The notes under the pieces are model-generated. The model saw only the letters and a list, made by a program, of their open reading frames with translations, was not told where the DNA came from and did not search any database. Below are positions 40,393-48,551 of a stretch of 64,000 nt of DNA, piece by piece. The first letter of the stretch is position 1. Each line of letters begins with the position of its first letter. Where the stretch lies: positions 62,001 through 126,000 of the forward strand of contig NZ_JOCA01000024.1 of assembly GCF_000718785.1 (NCBI RefSeq), written 5' to 3'. Source of the DNA: Streptomyces sp. NRRL WC-3626 (GTDB lineage Bacteria > Actinomycetota > Actinomycetes > Streptomycetales > Streptomycetaceae). The translations under genes and the position numbers were made by a program.

Positions 40393-43218
40393 TCACGCCA
40401 GCTGTCGTCGCACCAGTTCGTGCAGCCGCCCGCCGGTGTCCGCGAGGAGCAGACCGGGCGGCCCCTGCTGGACCACCTTCCCCGCCTCCATCACCACGAT
40501 CCGGTCCGCGTCCAGCACCGTCGACAACCGGTGCGCGATGACGATCCGGGTCGCCTCCAGGGCCTTGGTGCTCTCGATCACCGTGCGCTGCGTCTCGTTG
40601 TCCAGGGCGCTGGTCGCCTCGTCGAAGAAGAGGATCCGCGGCCGGCGGATCAGCGCCTGCGCGATCATCAGCCGCTGCCGCTGCCCCCCGGAGACGGCGC
40701 CGCTGCCGGAGACGAGGGTGTGCAGTCCCATCGGCATCCGCCTGATGTCCTCGGCCAGCCCCGCCATCTCCGCCGCCGCCATCGCCTCCTCGGGCGTGTA
40801 CGGCTCGGTGCCGCAGATGACGTCCAGGATGGAGCCGGTGAACGGCTGCGCGTGCTGGAGCACCACACCGCACTGGCGGCGCACCGCCGACTGGTCCAGC
40901 GCGGCCAGGTCCTGGCCGTCGTACAGCACACTGCCCGAGACCGGACGGTCGAAGCCGATCAGCAGCCGCAGCAGGGTGGACTTGCCGCAGCCGCTCGGGC
41001 CGACGACCGCGACGAACTCGCCCGGCCGCGCCTCGAACGACACGTCGTCCAGGACCAGCGGGCCGTCGTCGGAGTAGCGGAACGACAGCCGCCGCGCCTC
41101 CACCGCCCCGGACAGCGGACCCGGCCGGGTGCTCGCCGTCCGCACCTCGGGCATGGCGTCCAGCACCGGCCTGATCTGCTCGAACAGCGGCAGCGCGGCG
41201 ACACCGGAGACGAACGCGCCGGTCAGCTGGGTGACCGAGGTCAGGACCATCGTCACCGACGTGTTGAAGGTGAGGAACTCCGCCGCCGTCATGGAGCCGC
41301 GCGCCGGCCCGGCCAGCAGCATGAACATCGACAGTGTCACCAGCGGCAGATAGACCGCGCCGAGGACGGCCGTGAGGTTCTTGATCCGGCCGGCCTTCTG
41401 CTGCAGCTCGCGGCTGCGGGCGAACTCCGACGCCCACGCGGCGTACGCGTAGTTCTCCGCCGCCGCCACCCGCAGTTTCGGCAGCCCGCGCAGGGTCTGG
41501 TAGGCCTGGTTGTTCAGTTTGTTGGTGAGCACCACCAGACGGCGCTGCCAGCGCACCTGCCACAGCCCGAGCGCCAGGAACACCCCCGCGATCACGACCA
41601 GCATCCCGAGCGCGGCCAGCGCCATCGGCACGCTGAACCACAGCAGCAGCACCAGGTTCACCGCGCCGATGGTGACGGACTGCGTCACGGTCGGGCCGAC
41701 CCCGGCCAGCATCCGGCGGATCGCGCTGATGCCCATCGCCGCGCTCGCCAGCTCACCGGTCGAACGCTCGGTGAAGAACGTGGTCGGCAGCCGCAGCAGC
41801 CTGTCCCACACGGCCGGCTGCAGCGTCGCCTCCACCCGGCCCTCCAGCCGCAGCAGGGTGAGGTTCTGCAGCAGCATGAACGCGGCCGCCACCACACTGC
41901 TCAGCATGACCGCGAGACACACCTGCACGATCAGCCCGGTCTGCGCCTTCGGCACGAACTCACCCAGCACCCTGCCGGTCGCCAGGGGCACCAGCGCGCC
42001 GATCGCCACGGTCACCAGACCGCTCAGCAGCAGACCGGTCAGATCACCGCGCGTCCCCGACATGCAGAACCGCACCAGCCCGAGCGGGCTCAGCCGCCGC
42101 TCGGGCAGCGGACGGTAGAACATGACCGCGCGCGGCTCGAACTCCTCCGCGTTCGCCTTCTCGACCGGCGTCTCACGGCCGGTCGCCGGATGCACCGCCA
42201 CATAGCCGCCGCGCCGCCACAGCAGCGCCACCGGCGCCCCCGACAGGGCCCGGTGTCCCACCAGCGGACCGACGTCGTCCCGCCACCAGTGCCCGTCCAG
42301 CCGTACGACACGGGTGCGCAGCCGGGACGCCAGGGCGACCTGCTCCACCGGATCGAGCCGGTCCCCGCCGGTCCCGGACTGCGCGGGCGCGGCGAGCGTG
42401 ATGCCGGCCGCCCGCGCCACCAGCCGGCAGGCCGCGTACGTGGCGTCCGCGTCGGCCGCCGTGGTGCGCTGCCCCGACCGCTTGCCGATCGCCGCCAGCA
42501 GCGTCCGGTCGGCCTGGGCGCGGACCGCCTCACCCGCCGCGATGCCTTCCGCGGTCCGTGTCTCGTGGGTGTGCTCCAGCTGCTCGATCCACCGGTCCAG
42601 GGTGGTCATCAGCCGGTACTGCTGGTCGACCATGCTCTGCCACAGCGCCGGGTCCATCAGCAGATCGGCCGCCGCCTCCGCCCCGTACAGCGAGCCGTAC
42701 TGCACACTGCCGGGCGGCACCTGCATCCAGAACACGTCGTCGTCGCTGGGTGCCGTGGCCCGCTCGGCCGCCATCGGGGCCTGGAACAGCACCGCCAGGC
42801 TCCGCCCCACCCCGAGCGCCAGCGCGTACTCCAGCGGGCTCGTCGTCGGCGGCACGTACTGCGGACTGCCGTACTCGTCGTACGACCAGGTCTGGGTGCT
42901 CGCCGGCTGGTACAGCTCGCGCAGTCCGACGCGGTGCACCACACAGTCCCGCAGCGGACGCGCCACCAGCGTGTGCGCCGGACCCGCCACCGGGCCCAGC
43001 ACCAGCGAACCCGCCTCCAGCCGGCCCAGATGGTGCCAGTGCCCCTGCCGCTCGGCGTCGACCGCGAACAGGTCCACGGCGCCGGACGCGATCAGCCACA
43101 GCACCTGCGGCCCCTCCAGGTCCAGCCGGCCGAACCCGGAGCAGTCGATCGGTGTGCCCAGCGATCCGAGCGCCCCCAGGACGAGATCGCCGCCCTGGCC
43201 CTCGTGCACGGCCGTCAT
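40393..43218 (-). CDS. NHLM-type peptide exporter, ABC permease/ATPase 2
   Basis: The 941-residue protein starts one base after the preceding stop. About 400 N-terminal residues form a non-membrane region typical of the second ABC protein of NHLM bacteriocin systems. A six-helix ABC membrane domain follows (about 420-680). The ATPase has Walker A GPSGCGKST, signature VSGGQRQRL and Walker B ILFFDEATSALD with an intact H-loop (IVIAHRLST). It lacks a C39 peptidase. It likely pairs with the peptidase-bearing transporter encoded just upstream to export the small precursor peptide. Confidence 0.9.
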   Translation of the reverse strand: MTAVHEGQGGDLVLGALGSLGTPIDCSGFGRLDLEGPQVLWLIASGAVDLFAVDAERQGHWHHLGRLEAGSLVLGPVAGPAHTLVARPLRDCVVHRVGLRELYQPASTQTWSYDEYGSPQYVPPTTSPLEYALALGVGRSLAVLFQAPMAAERATAPSDDDVFWMQVPPGSVQYGSLYGAEAAADLLMDPALWQSMVDQQYRLMTTLDRWIEQLEHTHETRTAEGIAAGEAVRAQADRTLLAAIGKRSGQRTTAADADATYAACRLVARAAGITLAAPAQSGTGGDRLDPVEQVALASRLRTRVVRLDGHWWRDDVGPLVGHRALSGAPVALLWRRGGYVAVHPATGRETPVEKANAEEFEPRAVMFYRPLPERRLSPLGLVRFCMSGTRGDLTGLLLSGLVTVAIGALVPLATGRVLGEFVPKAQTGLIVQVCLAVMLSSVVAAAFMLLQNLTLLRLEGRVEATLQPAVWDRLLRLPTTFFTERSTGELASAAMGISAIRRMLAGVGPTVTQSVTIGAVNLVLLLWFSVPMALAALGMLVVIAGVFLALGLWQVRWQRRLVVLTNKLNNQAYQTLRGLPKLRVAAAENYAYAAWASEFARSRELQQKAGRIKNLTAVLGAVYLPLVTLSMFMLLAGPARGSMTAAEFLTFNTSVTMVLTSVTQLTGAFVSGVAALPLFEQIRPVLDAMPEVRTASTRPGPLSGAVEARRLSFRYSDDGPLVLDDVSFEARPGEFVAVVGPSGCGKSTLLRLLIGFDRPVSGSVLYDGQDLAALDQSAVRRQCGVVLQHAQPFTGSILDVICGTEPYTPEEAMAAAEMAGLAEDIRRMPMGLHTLVSGSGAVSGGQRQRLMIAQALIRRPRILFFDEATSALDNETQRTVIESTKALEATRIVIAHRLSTVLDADRIVVMEAGKVVQQGPPGLLLADTGGRLHELVRRQLA

Positions 43219-43219
43219 C

Positions 43220-45442
43220 TCATCGCTCCCTGACCAGTGCCGCGTACGCGCCACCGCGCGCCACCAGCTCCTCGTGCCGTCCGCGCTCCACGACCGTGCC
43301 GTGGTCCAGGACGACGATCTCGTCGCTGTCGCGCACCGTGCTCAGCCGGTGCGCGATCACCACACAGGCACAGCCGCGCCGGCGCAGGTTGTCCATCACC
43401 ACCAGTTCGGTCTCCGCGTCCAGGGCGCTGGTCACCTCGTCCAGCACCAGGATGCTGGGCCGGCGCACCAGCGCCCGCGCGATCTCCAGGCGCTGGCGCT
43501 GGCCGCCGGAGAAGTTCCGGCCGTCCTGCTCGACCGGGCTGTGGATGCCGCCCGGACGGCGCCGGATCACGTCGTACAGCGCGGCGTCCTCGAGCGCCTC
43601 CACCACGGCCTCGTCCGGGACCGACGGATCCCACAGCGCCACGTTGTCGCGGACGGTGCCCTCGAACAGGAACACCTCCTGGTCGACGAAGGAGACGGAC
43701 GCGGCCAGCGCCCCGCGCGCGATGTCCTCGATGCGCTGCCCGTCGATCCGGATCACGCCCTCCCACGGTGTGTACAGCCCCGAGATCAGCCGGGACACCG
43801 TGGACTTGCCGCTGCCCGAGCCACCCACCAGCGCCACCTGCTGCCCGGGACCCACGGTCAGGTCGAACCCGGTCAGCAGCGGCTTGTCCAGCGGGTTGTA
43901 GCCGAAGGCCAGGTTCTGCAGCTCGACATGGCCGTGCAGCCGGCGTGTCGACTCCCCGGCGCCCGGACGGCCGTAGAGCGGGTCCGCCCGGAAGTTCTCC
44001 ACGTCCTTCAGCCGGGCCACGTCCGCGGCGAAGTCCTGGATCCGGCCCGCGACCCCGTTGAGCCGCGTCAGCGGGGCGGTGAACCGGGCGACCAGCGCCT
44101 GGAACGCGACCAGCAGACCGACCGTGATGTGCCCCTCGACCGCCCGCATGCCCCCGATCCACAGGATCAGCGCGCTGTTGAGCGTGGCGAGCGTCGGCGC
44201 GACGACACCGAGCCAGGCGCTCGGCACACCGAGCCGCTGCTGCTCCTCCAGCGTGGTGGCGTGCTGCCCCGCCCACTTGCGGAAGTAGCCGTCCTCCCCG
44301 CCGGTCGCCTTCAGCGTCTCGATCAACTGCAGCCCGGTGTACGCCGTGTTGGTGAGCCGCGCGTTGTCCGCGCGCAGTTTCGCCGTACGGGTGGCACGCA
44401 GCCGGATCACGATCCGCATGGCGACGATGTTCAGCAGCGCCACACCGATGCCGACGAACGTCAGCTGCGGGTCGTACGTGTACAGCAGCACCGCGTACAG
44501 CACGACCACCACCGCGTCCACGCCCGCCGCCGACAGATCGCGGGCCAGCGTCTCGGCCACCGCGTCGTTCGACTGCAGCCGCTGCACCAGGTCGGCCGGG
44601 CTGCGCTGGGCGAAGAACGTCACCGGCAGCCGCAGCAGATGGCGCAGGAAACGGGCGCTGGACAGGGTGGAGGAGATGAGGCGGCCGCGCAGCAGATTGC
44701 CCTGCTGCAGCCAGGTCAGCACCAGAGTGAGCAGGACGCACGCGCCCATCGACGTGAACAGCACGCCGAGCATCGAGGTACGGCCGCCGATCAGGAACTC
44801 GTCGATGAAGGTGCGGCTGAGCCCCGGCACCGCCGCCCCGACCGCCACCAGCAGCAGACTCGACAGCACCACCGCCGGCATGGTGCCCGCCGTGCCGCGC
44901 AGCCGGGCCGGCATCGCGCCGAGCACACCCGGCTTGCGGCCGCCGCGGCTGAAGTCCTCCCCGGGCTCCATCACCAGCACGACGCCGGTGAAGCTGCCGT
45001 CGAACTCCTCCAGCGGGACGAACCGCCGTCCCTTGCCCGGGTCGTTGATGTAGACGCCGCGCCGGCCGAAGCGGCGGCCCATGCCGTCGTAGACGACGTA
45101 GTGGTTGAACTCCCAGAACAGGACGGCCGGTGACGTCACCTCGGCGAGCGCCGCCAGATCCATCTGCATGCCCTTGGCGGTCAGGCCGTAACTCCGGGCC
45201 GCCTTCAGCAGGTTGCTGGCGCGCGAGCCGTCCCGCGAGACACCGCAGGCGATCCGCAGCTCCTCCAGCGGTACATGGCGGCCGTAGTGGCCGAGCACCA
45301 TCGCGAGCGAGGCGGCGCCGCACTCCACCGCCTCCATCTGCAACACGGTGGGCGTACGGACCGTCTTCGCACGGGACTTGGGCACGGTGCGCTTCGGCGG
45401 GGCCGCACGGCGTCTGCCGCGGGTCTCCTGGGCGGTGGTCAC
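43220..45442 (-). CDS. NHLM-type peptidase-containing ABC transporter (C39 PCAT)
   Basis: A GTG at 45442 overlaps the adaptor stop (GTGA), giving 740 residues. The N-terminal C39 peptidase has Cys41 in MEAVECGAASLAMVL, His114 in FNHYVVYDG and Asp134 in YINDPGKG, all of the catalytic triad. Six membrane helices and an ATPase follow (Walker A GGSGSGKST, FSGGQRQRLEIARAL, Walker B ILVLDEVTSALD). Such proteins cut double-glycine leaders while exporting the core. The precursor gene upstream carries a matching GG leader. Confidence 0.93.
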   Translation of the reverse strand: MTTAQETRGRRRAAPPKRTVPKSRAKTVRTPTVLQMEAVECGAASLAMVLGHYGRHVPLEELRIACGVSRDGSRASNLLKAARSYGLTAKGMQMDLAALAEVTSPAVLFWEFNHYVVYDGMGRRFGRRGVYINDPGKGRRFVPLEEFDGSFTGVVLVMEPGEDFSRGGRKPGVLGAMPARLRGTAGTMPAVVLSSLLLVAVGAAVPGLSRTFIDEFLIGGRTSMLGVLFTSMGACVLLTLVLTWLQQGNLLRGRLISSTLSSARFLRHLLRLPVTFFAQRSPADLVQRLQSNDAVAETLARDLSAAGVDAVVVVLYAVLLYTYDPQLTFVGIGVALLNIVAMRIVIRLRATRTAKLRADNARLTNTAYTGLQLIETLKATGGEDGYFRKWAGQHATTLEEQQRLGVPSAWLGVVAPTLATLNSALILWIGGMRAVEGHITVGLLVAFQALVARFTAPLTRLNGVAGRIQDFAADVARLKDVENFRADPLYGRPGAGESTRRLHGHVELQNLAFGYNPLDKPLLTGFDLTVGPGQQVALVGGSGSGKSTVSRLISGLYTPWEGVIRIDGQRIEDIARGALAASVSFVDQEVFLFEGTVRDNVALWDPSVPDEAVVEALEDAALYDVIRRRPGGIHSPVEQDGRNFSGGQRQRLEIARALVRRPSILVLDEVTSALDAETELVVMDNLRRRGCACVVIAHRLSTVRDSDEIVVLDHGTVVERGRHEELVARGGAYAALVRER

Positions 45443-46245
45443 GGGAGCAGCCAATCGACGGGACGCCGGTCGGCCAGCCGGATCGAACCCGTGGCCAGGG
45501 TCATCGAGGTCAGGGCGAACGGCGGACCGTCCGCCGACGACCAGGCGTAGCCGCTCTCGGTGCCGGACGACTTCTCCAGCTCCACCGTGACCGCCACCGG
45601 CCGGCCCTCCTTGGTGAACTGCTCGCCGAGCTGGGCGTCCCCGAGGAACGCGGCGATCTGCTGGGCCGACTGGGCCGAGCGGTCGACCGACTTCACCTTC
45701 CCGTGCAGGACGCCGTACTCCTGGCTCGGCACGGACTGCACGGTCAGGTCGACGGAGGCGTGCGCGGGGATGCCGGCGGCGCTCTCGGCGGGGACGTACA
45801 CCGTCGCGCAGAGCGGGGACCCGGAGCCGGTGACCTTCTCCACGGCGGCGACGTTCGCGCCGGTGGAGATGATCTGCCCGGTGCTGGCGGCGAGCGCGGT
45901 GACCCGGCCCGCGTCGAGGGTGCGGACGACCTCGTCGCCGTCCCCGGTGCGGACCTCGAGGACGGGGGCGCCGGCGGGCAGCCGCGCCCCTTCCTTCGCG
46001 AGGACGGCGGTGACCTGGCCGGCGACGGGGCTCTGCAGGACGTAACTGCCCTGCCCGTACGTGAGGACGGCGGGCGCGCCGACCGTCGAGGTCACCGAGC
46101 CGGTCAGCGCCCACACGGACGCGGCCGCCATGGCGACCACCGTCACGGACAGCACCAGCCAGCCCTGCGGGCGCGCGAACCGCACCGGGAGGTCGAGTTC
46201 CTCCGGCGACTGGAGCTTGGCGAGGGCCTGTTGGCGGAACTGCAC
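45439..46245 (-). CDS. HlyD-like membrane-fusion adaptor of the peptide exporter
   Basis: The 268-residue protein from a GTG start has a short cytoplasmic N-terminus (FRQQALAKLQSPEELDLP), one membrane helix (WLVLSVTVVAMAAASVWAL) and lipoyl/barrel-sandwich halves (YVLQSPVAGQVTAVLAKEG, LDAGRVTALAASTGQIISTG). It matches the NHLM HlyD group, which opens LARLSSPEELD-like. In this Gram-positive it would form a periplasm-side extension of the ABC exporter. It overlaps the next gene by four bases and follows the precursor gene by 110 bases with a hairpin between. Confidence 0.88.
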   Translation of the reverse strand: MQFRQQALAKLQSPEELDLPVRFARPQGWLVLSVTVVAMAAASVWALTGSVTSTVGAPAVLTYGQGSYVLQSPVAGQVTAVLAKEGARLPAGAPVLEVRTGDGDEVVRTLDAGRVTALAASTGQIISTGANVAAVEKVTGSGSPLCATVYVPAESAAGIPAHASVDLTVQSVPSQEYGVLHGKVKSVDRSAQSAQQIAAFLGDAQLGEQFTKEGRPVAVTVELEKSSGTESGYAWSSADGPPFALTSMTLATGSIRLADRRPVDWLLP

Positions 46246-46299
46246 GAGTCTTCCCTCACCTGCGTGAACTCTGCGGGCAACTCAAGGGACGTGTACGCA

Positions 46300-46342
46300 C
46301 CGCGGAGTCCCGGAGCCGGGGGGCGGCTCCGGGACTCCGCGG
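46300..46342 (-). terminator. Perfect 18-bp hairpin between precursor and exporter genes
   Basis: CCGCGGAGTCCCGGAGCC (46300-46317) and its complement (46325-46342) enclose the loop GGGGGGC. The hairpin starts 13 bases after the peptide stop and ends about 54 bases before the adaptor start. It probably terminates most transcripts, keeping precursor mRNA far above exporter mRNA, or protects the precursor mRNA 3' end. Confidence 0.8.
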
Positions 46343-46355
46343 CACAAGGGCGCGA

Positions 46356-46571
46356 TCAGAGACCGGCGACCAGGTTCGTCACCGGGGCGGTGTTCAGGCC
46401 GGTGACACCCTCGACGGTGCCGACGACCGTGTCGACCAGGCCGGAGACCGGGGCGATACCGTCCACCGCGCCCGTGATGCTGTTCACGGCGTTCAGGGAC
46501 AGGCCGCCGGAGACGTTGTCGAGGTCGGCGTCGGAGATCTCGACGGTCTCAACCTGGGGGGTGGAGTTCAT
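46356..46571 (-). CDS. Double-glycine-leader precursor peptide (RiPP-like/bacteriocin-like)
   Basis: The 71-residue peptide has a 23-residue leader, VETVEISDADLDNVSGG at its end, which fits the C39 leader pattern with Ile -12, Ser -11, Asp -8, Leu -7, Val -4 and Gly-Gly at -2/-1. The 48-residue core contains no Cys, Lys, Arg, His, Met or aromatic residue. It is built of Val, Gly, Leu, Ala, Thr, Ser and Asn with net charge about -3. Cys-based lanthionine or disulphide chemistry is impossible. GAAGGGAAG lies upstream of the ATG. The exporter operon directly downstream is its evident partner. Confidence 0.88.
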   Translation of the reverse strand: MNSTPQVETVEISDADLDNVSGGLSLNAVNSITGAVDGIAPVSGLVDTVVGTVEGVTGLNTAPVTNLVAGL

Positions 46572-47139
46572 GATGGAACTTCCCTTCGTATGGGTATGTC
46601 ACAAGGGGGAGCGACCCCCTCCGTGGGGACGGATGAAGGCCGCGACCGCGGGCGCCGGACGCCCGTCGCCGGAAGCCCGGAACGGCCCTGCGGTGCGATG
46701 GATCAAAGCACGCGGCGAGCCCGGGCTTCCAATCAACCAAACGCCTCACCAGGCAACTTGTGCCGTGCGCGGGTCCAAGCGTGCAGACGCGGGCACGGTG
46801 CGGGGGCGACTTCTTCACATGCCCCACCGCATCGCCCCGTCCCGCCACTTGCGCCCCGGAGAACGGAATCCGGCACACCGGCCCCAAAGGCGTACCCCGG
46901 TCGGCCGGCCTGTGGACGAATCCCGGTTCCGGTGACCGGGTTGGGCATTCGCTGTGCAGATTCACCGAAGCCGGGATTCCGTCACAGGTGCGTGACCGAG
47001 CGTGCCGGACCGGTGGCTCTCCGTGAAGGTTCCGGGGGATTGAACGCCTCCCGCGGCGCGTGCGTACCAACAGCCATCCAGGCGCCCCACAGCTGCCGGA
47101 CACCGGCACGACTCCGGTCCCCCCAGGAGGTCGAGAAGT
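46572..47139. promoter_or_regulatory. 568-base divergent control region, precursor peptide versus protease
   Basis: No gene was recognised. A hairpin AGGGGG/AGCGA/CCCCCT (46604-46620) lies in the precursor leader about 33 bases before its start. GTCAC-N6-GTGAC (46981-46996) is a small inverted repeat. The several open frames across it lack coding-like composition. Both promoters must lie here, but none is convincing by eye. Confidence 0.4.
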
Positions 47140-48369
47140 TTGAGTCACAAGCGAATCCCGAAGCGCAAGGCCGCGATAGCGGTGGGCTCGGTGGTGGCGC
47201 TGGGCGCCGCCGCGTTCCTGCTCCCCCACGCGAACGCCTCCCAGGACGGCGCGTCGGACGGCGCCTCCGCGACGCCGAAGACCCTCAAGGCGGGCGATGC
47301 CTCGGATCTCGCCTCGCAGCTCGCCGGGCTCCTCGGTGACGCGTTCGCCGGCTCCTACTACGACGGCGACAGCAAGCAGCTCGTCGTGAACGTCGTGGCG
47401 GGCGACGACAACAACGTCGTCGTCCAGGCCGAGAAGGCCGGCGCCGCCGTCCGCGAGGTCGACAACAGCATGGCCGAACTGGAGGCCGGCGCGCACACGC
47501 TGAAGACGGAGGCGACCATCCCGGGCACCTCCTGGGCGGTCGACCCGCGCACCAACAAGATCCTCGTCACCGCGGACAGCACGGTGACCGGCGACAAGTG
47601 GAACCGGCTGGAATCCACCGTCGAGGGCCTCGGTTCCGGCATGGCGACCATCAAGAAGTCCGAGGGCACCTTCAGAACGTTCGCGTCGGGCGGTGACGCC
47701 ATCTTCTCCGGCGGCGCGCGCTGCTCGCTCGGGTTCAACGTCACGGCGGGTGACGGCAGTCCGGCGTTCCTGACGGCCGGTCACTGCGGGGTCGCGGCCG
47801 AGCAGTGGTCCGACGCGCAGGGTGGTCAGCCGATCGCCACCGTCGACCAGGCGGTCTTCCCCGGCACGGGCGACTTCGCGCTCGTGCGGTACGACGATCC
47901 CGCGACCGTCGCGCCCAGTGAGGTGAACCTCGGGGAGCAGACCCTCGCGATCTCGCAGGCGGCGGACGCGACCGTGGGGCAGGAGGTGTTCCGGATGGGG
48001 AGCACGACCGGGCTCTCCGACGGGCAGGTGCTCGGGCTGAACGCGACGGTGAACTATCCGGAAGGGACCGTTACCGGGCTCATCCAGACGAATGTCTGTG
48101 CGGAGCCCGGGGACAGTGGCGGGTCGATGTTCACCCGGGACGGGCTGGCGGTCGGGCTGACCTCGGGGGGCAGTGGTGACTGCACCGTGGGGGGTGAGAC
48201 GTTCTTCCAGCCGGTGACCACCGCGTTGGAGGCTGTGGGGGCGTCGCTCGGTGAGGCCGGGGCCGGGGGCGGGGCCGGGGCCGGGGGCGGCCAGGAGGCC
48301 GGCGGTGAGGACGCCGGTGCGGGTGGTCAGGGTGCGGGGGAGGAGTCCGCGGTGAGCGGGGCGCACTGA
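47140..48369 (+). CDS. Streptogrisin-like secreted serine protease (S1) with Gly-rich tail
   Basis: AGGAGG at 47125-47130 supports the TTG at 47140, giving 409 residues. A signal peptide and a propeptide (to about residue 181) precede the mature chain, which starts near Ala182 (ASGGDAIFSGGARCSLGFNV). The catalytic triad is His215 (LTAGHCG), Asp245 (GDFALVRYD) and Ser326 (EPGDSGGS). GLTSGGSGDC in the pocket resembles streptogrisins A/B. After about residue 370 comes a tail of Gly, Ala and Glu repeats that ordinary streptogrisins lack. The gene diverges from the exported-peptide gene, so it might process that peptide. Confidence 0.92.
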   Translation: MSHKRIPKRKAAIAVGSVVALGAAAFLLPHANASQDGASDGASATPKTLKAGDASDLASQLAGLLGDAFAGSYYDGDSKQLVVNVVAGDDNNVVVQAEKAGAAVREVDNSMAELEAGAHTLKTEATIPGTSWAVDPRTNKILVTADSTVTGDKWNRLESTVEGLGSGMATIKKSEGTFRTFASGGDAIFSGGARCSLGFNVTAGDGSPAFLTAGHCGVAAEQWSDAQGGQPIATVDQAVFPGTGDFALVRYDDPATVAPSEVNLGEQTLAISQAADATVGQEVFRMGSTTGLSDGQVLGLNATVNYPEGTVTGLIQTNVCAEPGDSGGSMFTRDGLAVGLTSGGSGDCTVGGETFFQPVTTALEAVGASLGEAGAGGGAGAGGGQEAGGEDAGAGGQGAGEESAVSGAH

Positions 48370-48486
48370 CGCGTGCCTTCGCGGCCCCGGGTTCGCCGTT
48401 GTGGCGGGACCGGGGCCGTCGGCTGTTCCGGTGGGGGTGGGGGTCCCTGAGGGGTTTCGCCCCCGCCGCCCTTTCCCTTCCCGTCC

Positions 48487-48505
48487 CTGGGGGCTCCGCC
48501 CCCAG
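48487..48505. terminator. Terminator-like hairpin, common Streptomyces intergenic type
   Basis: CTGGGGGC/TCC/GCCCCCAG forms an 8-bp stem between the protease stop and the converging SpoIIE stop. The following GACCCCCGTTCGCGCAGTTC and CCCCGCGCCCC sequence is, from experience, a frequent 3'-flank repeat in Streptomyces genomes. Confidence 0.65.
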
Positions 48506-48551
48506 ACCCCCGTTCGCGCAGTTCCCCGCGCCCCTTTCCTCGCGCCCCTCT

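Noticed and set aside
46356..46571. Lanthipeptide or disulphide-bridged bacteriocin precursor
   Set aside because: The core has no Cys and no LanM, LanB or related enzyme is encoded within the surrounding 10 kb.
46733..46948. 71-codon minus-strand frame as a second precursor peptide
   Set aside because: The product has scattered Cys/Arg/Pro, no GG leader and no ribosome site, and composition typical of noncoding frame.
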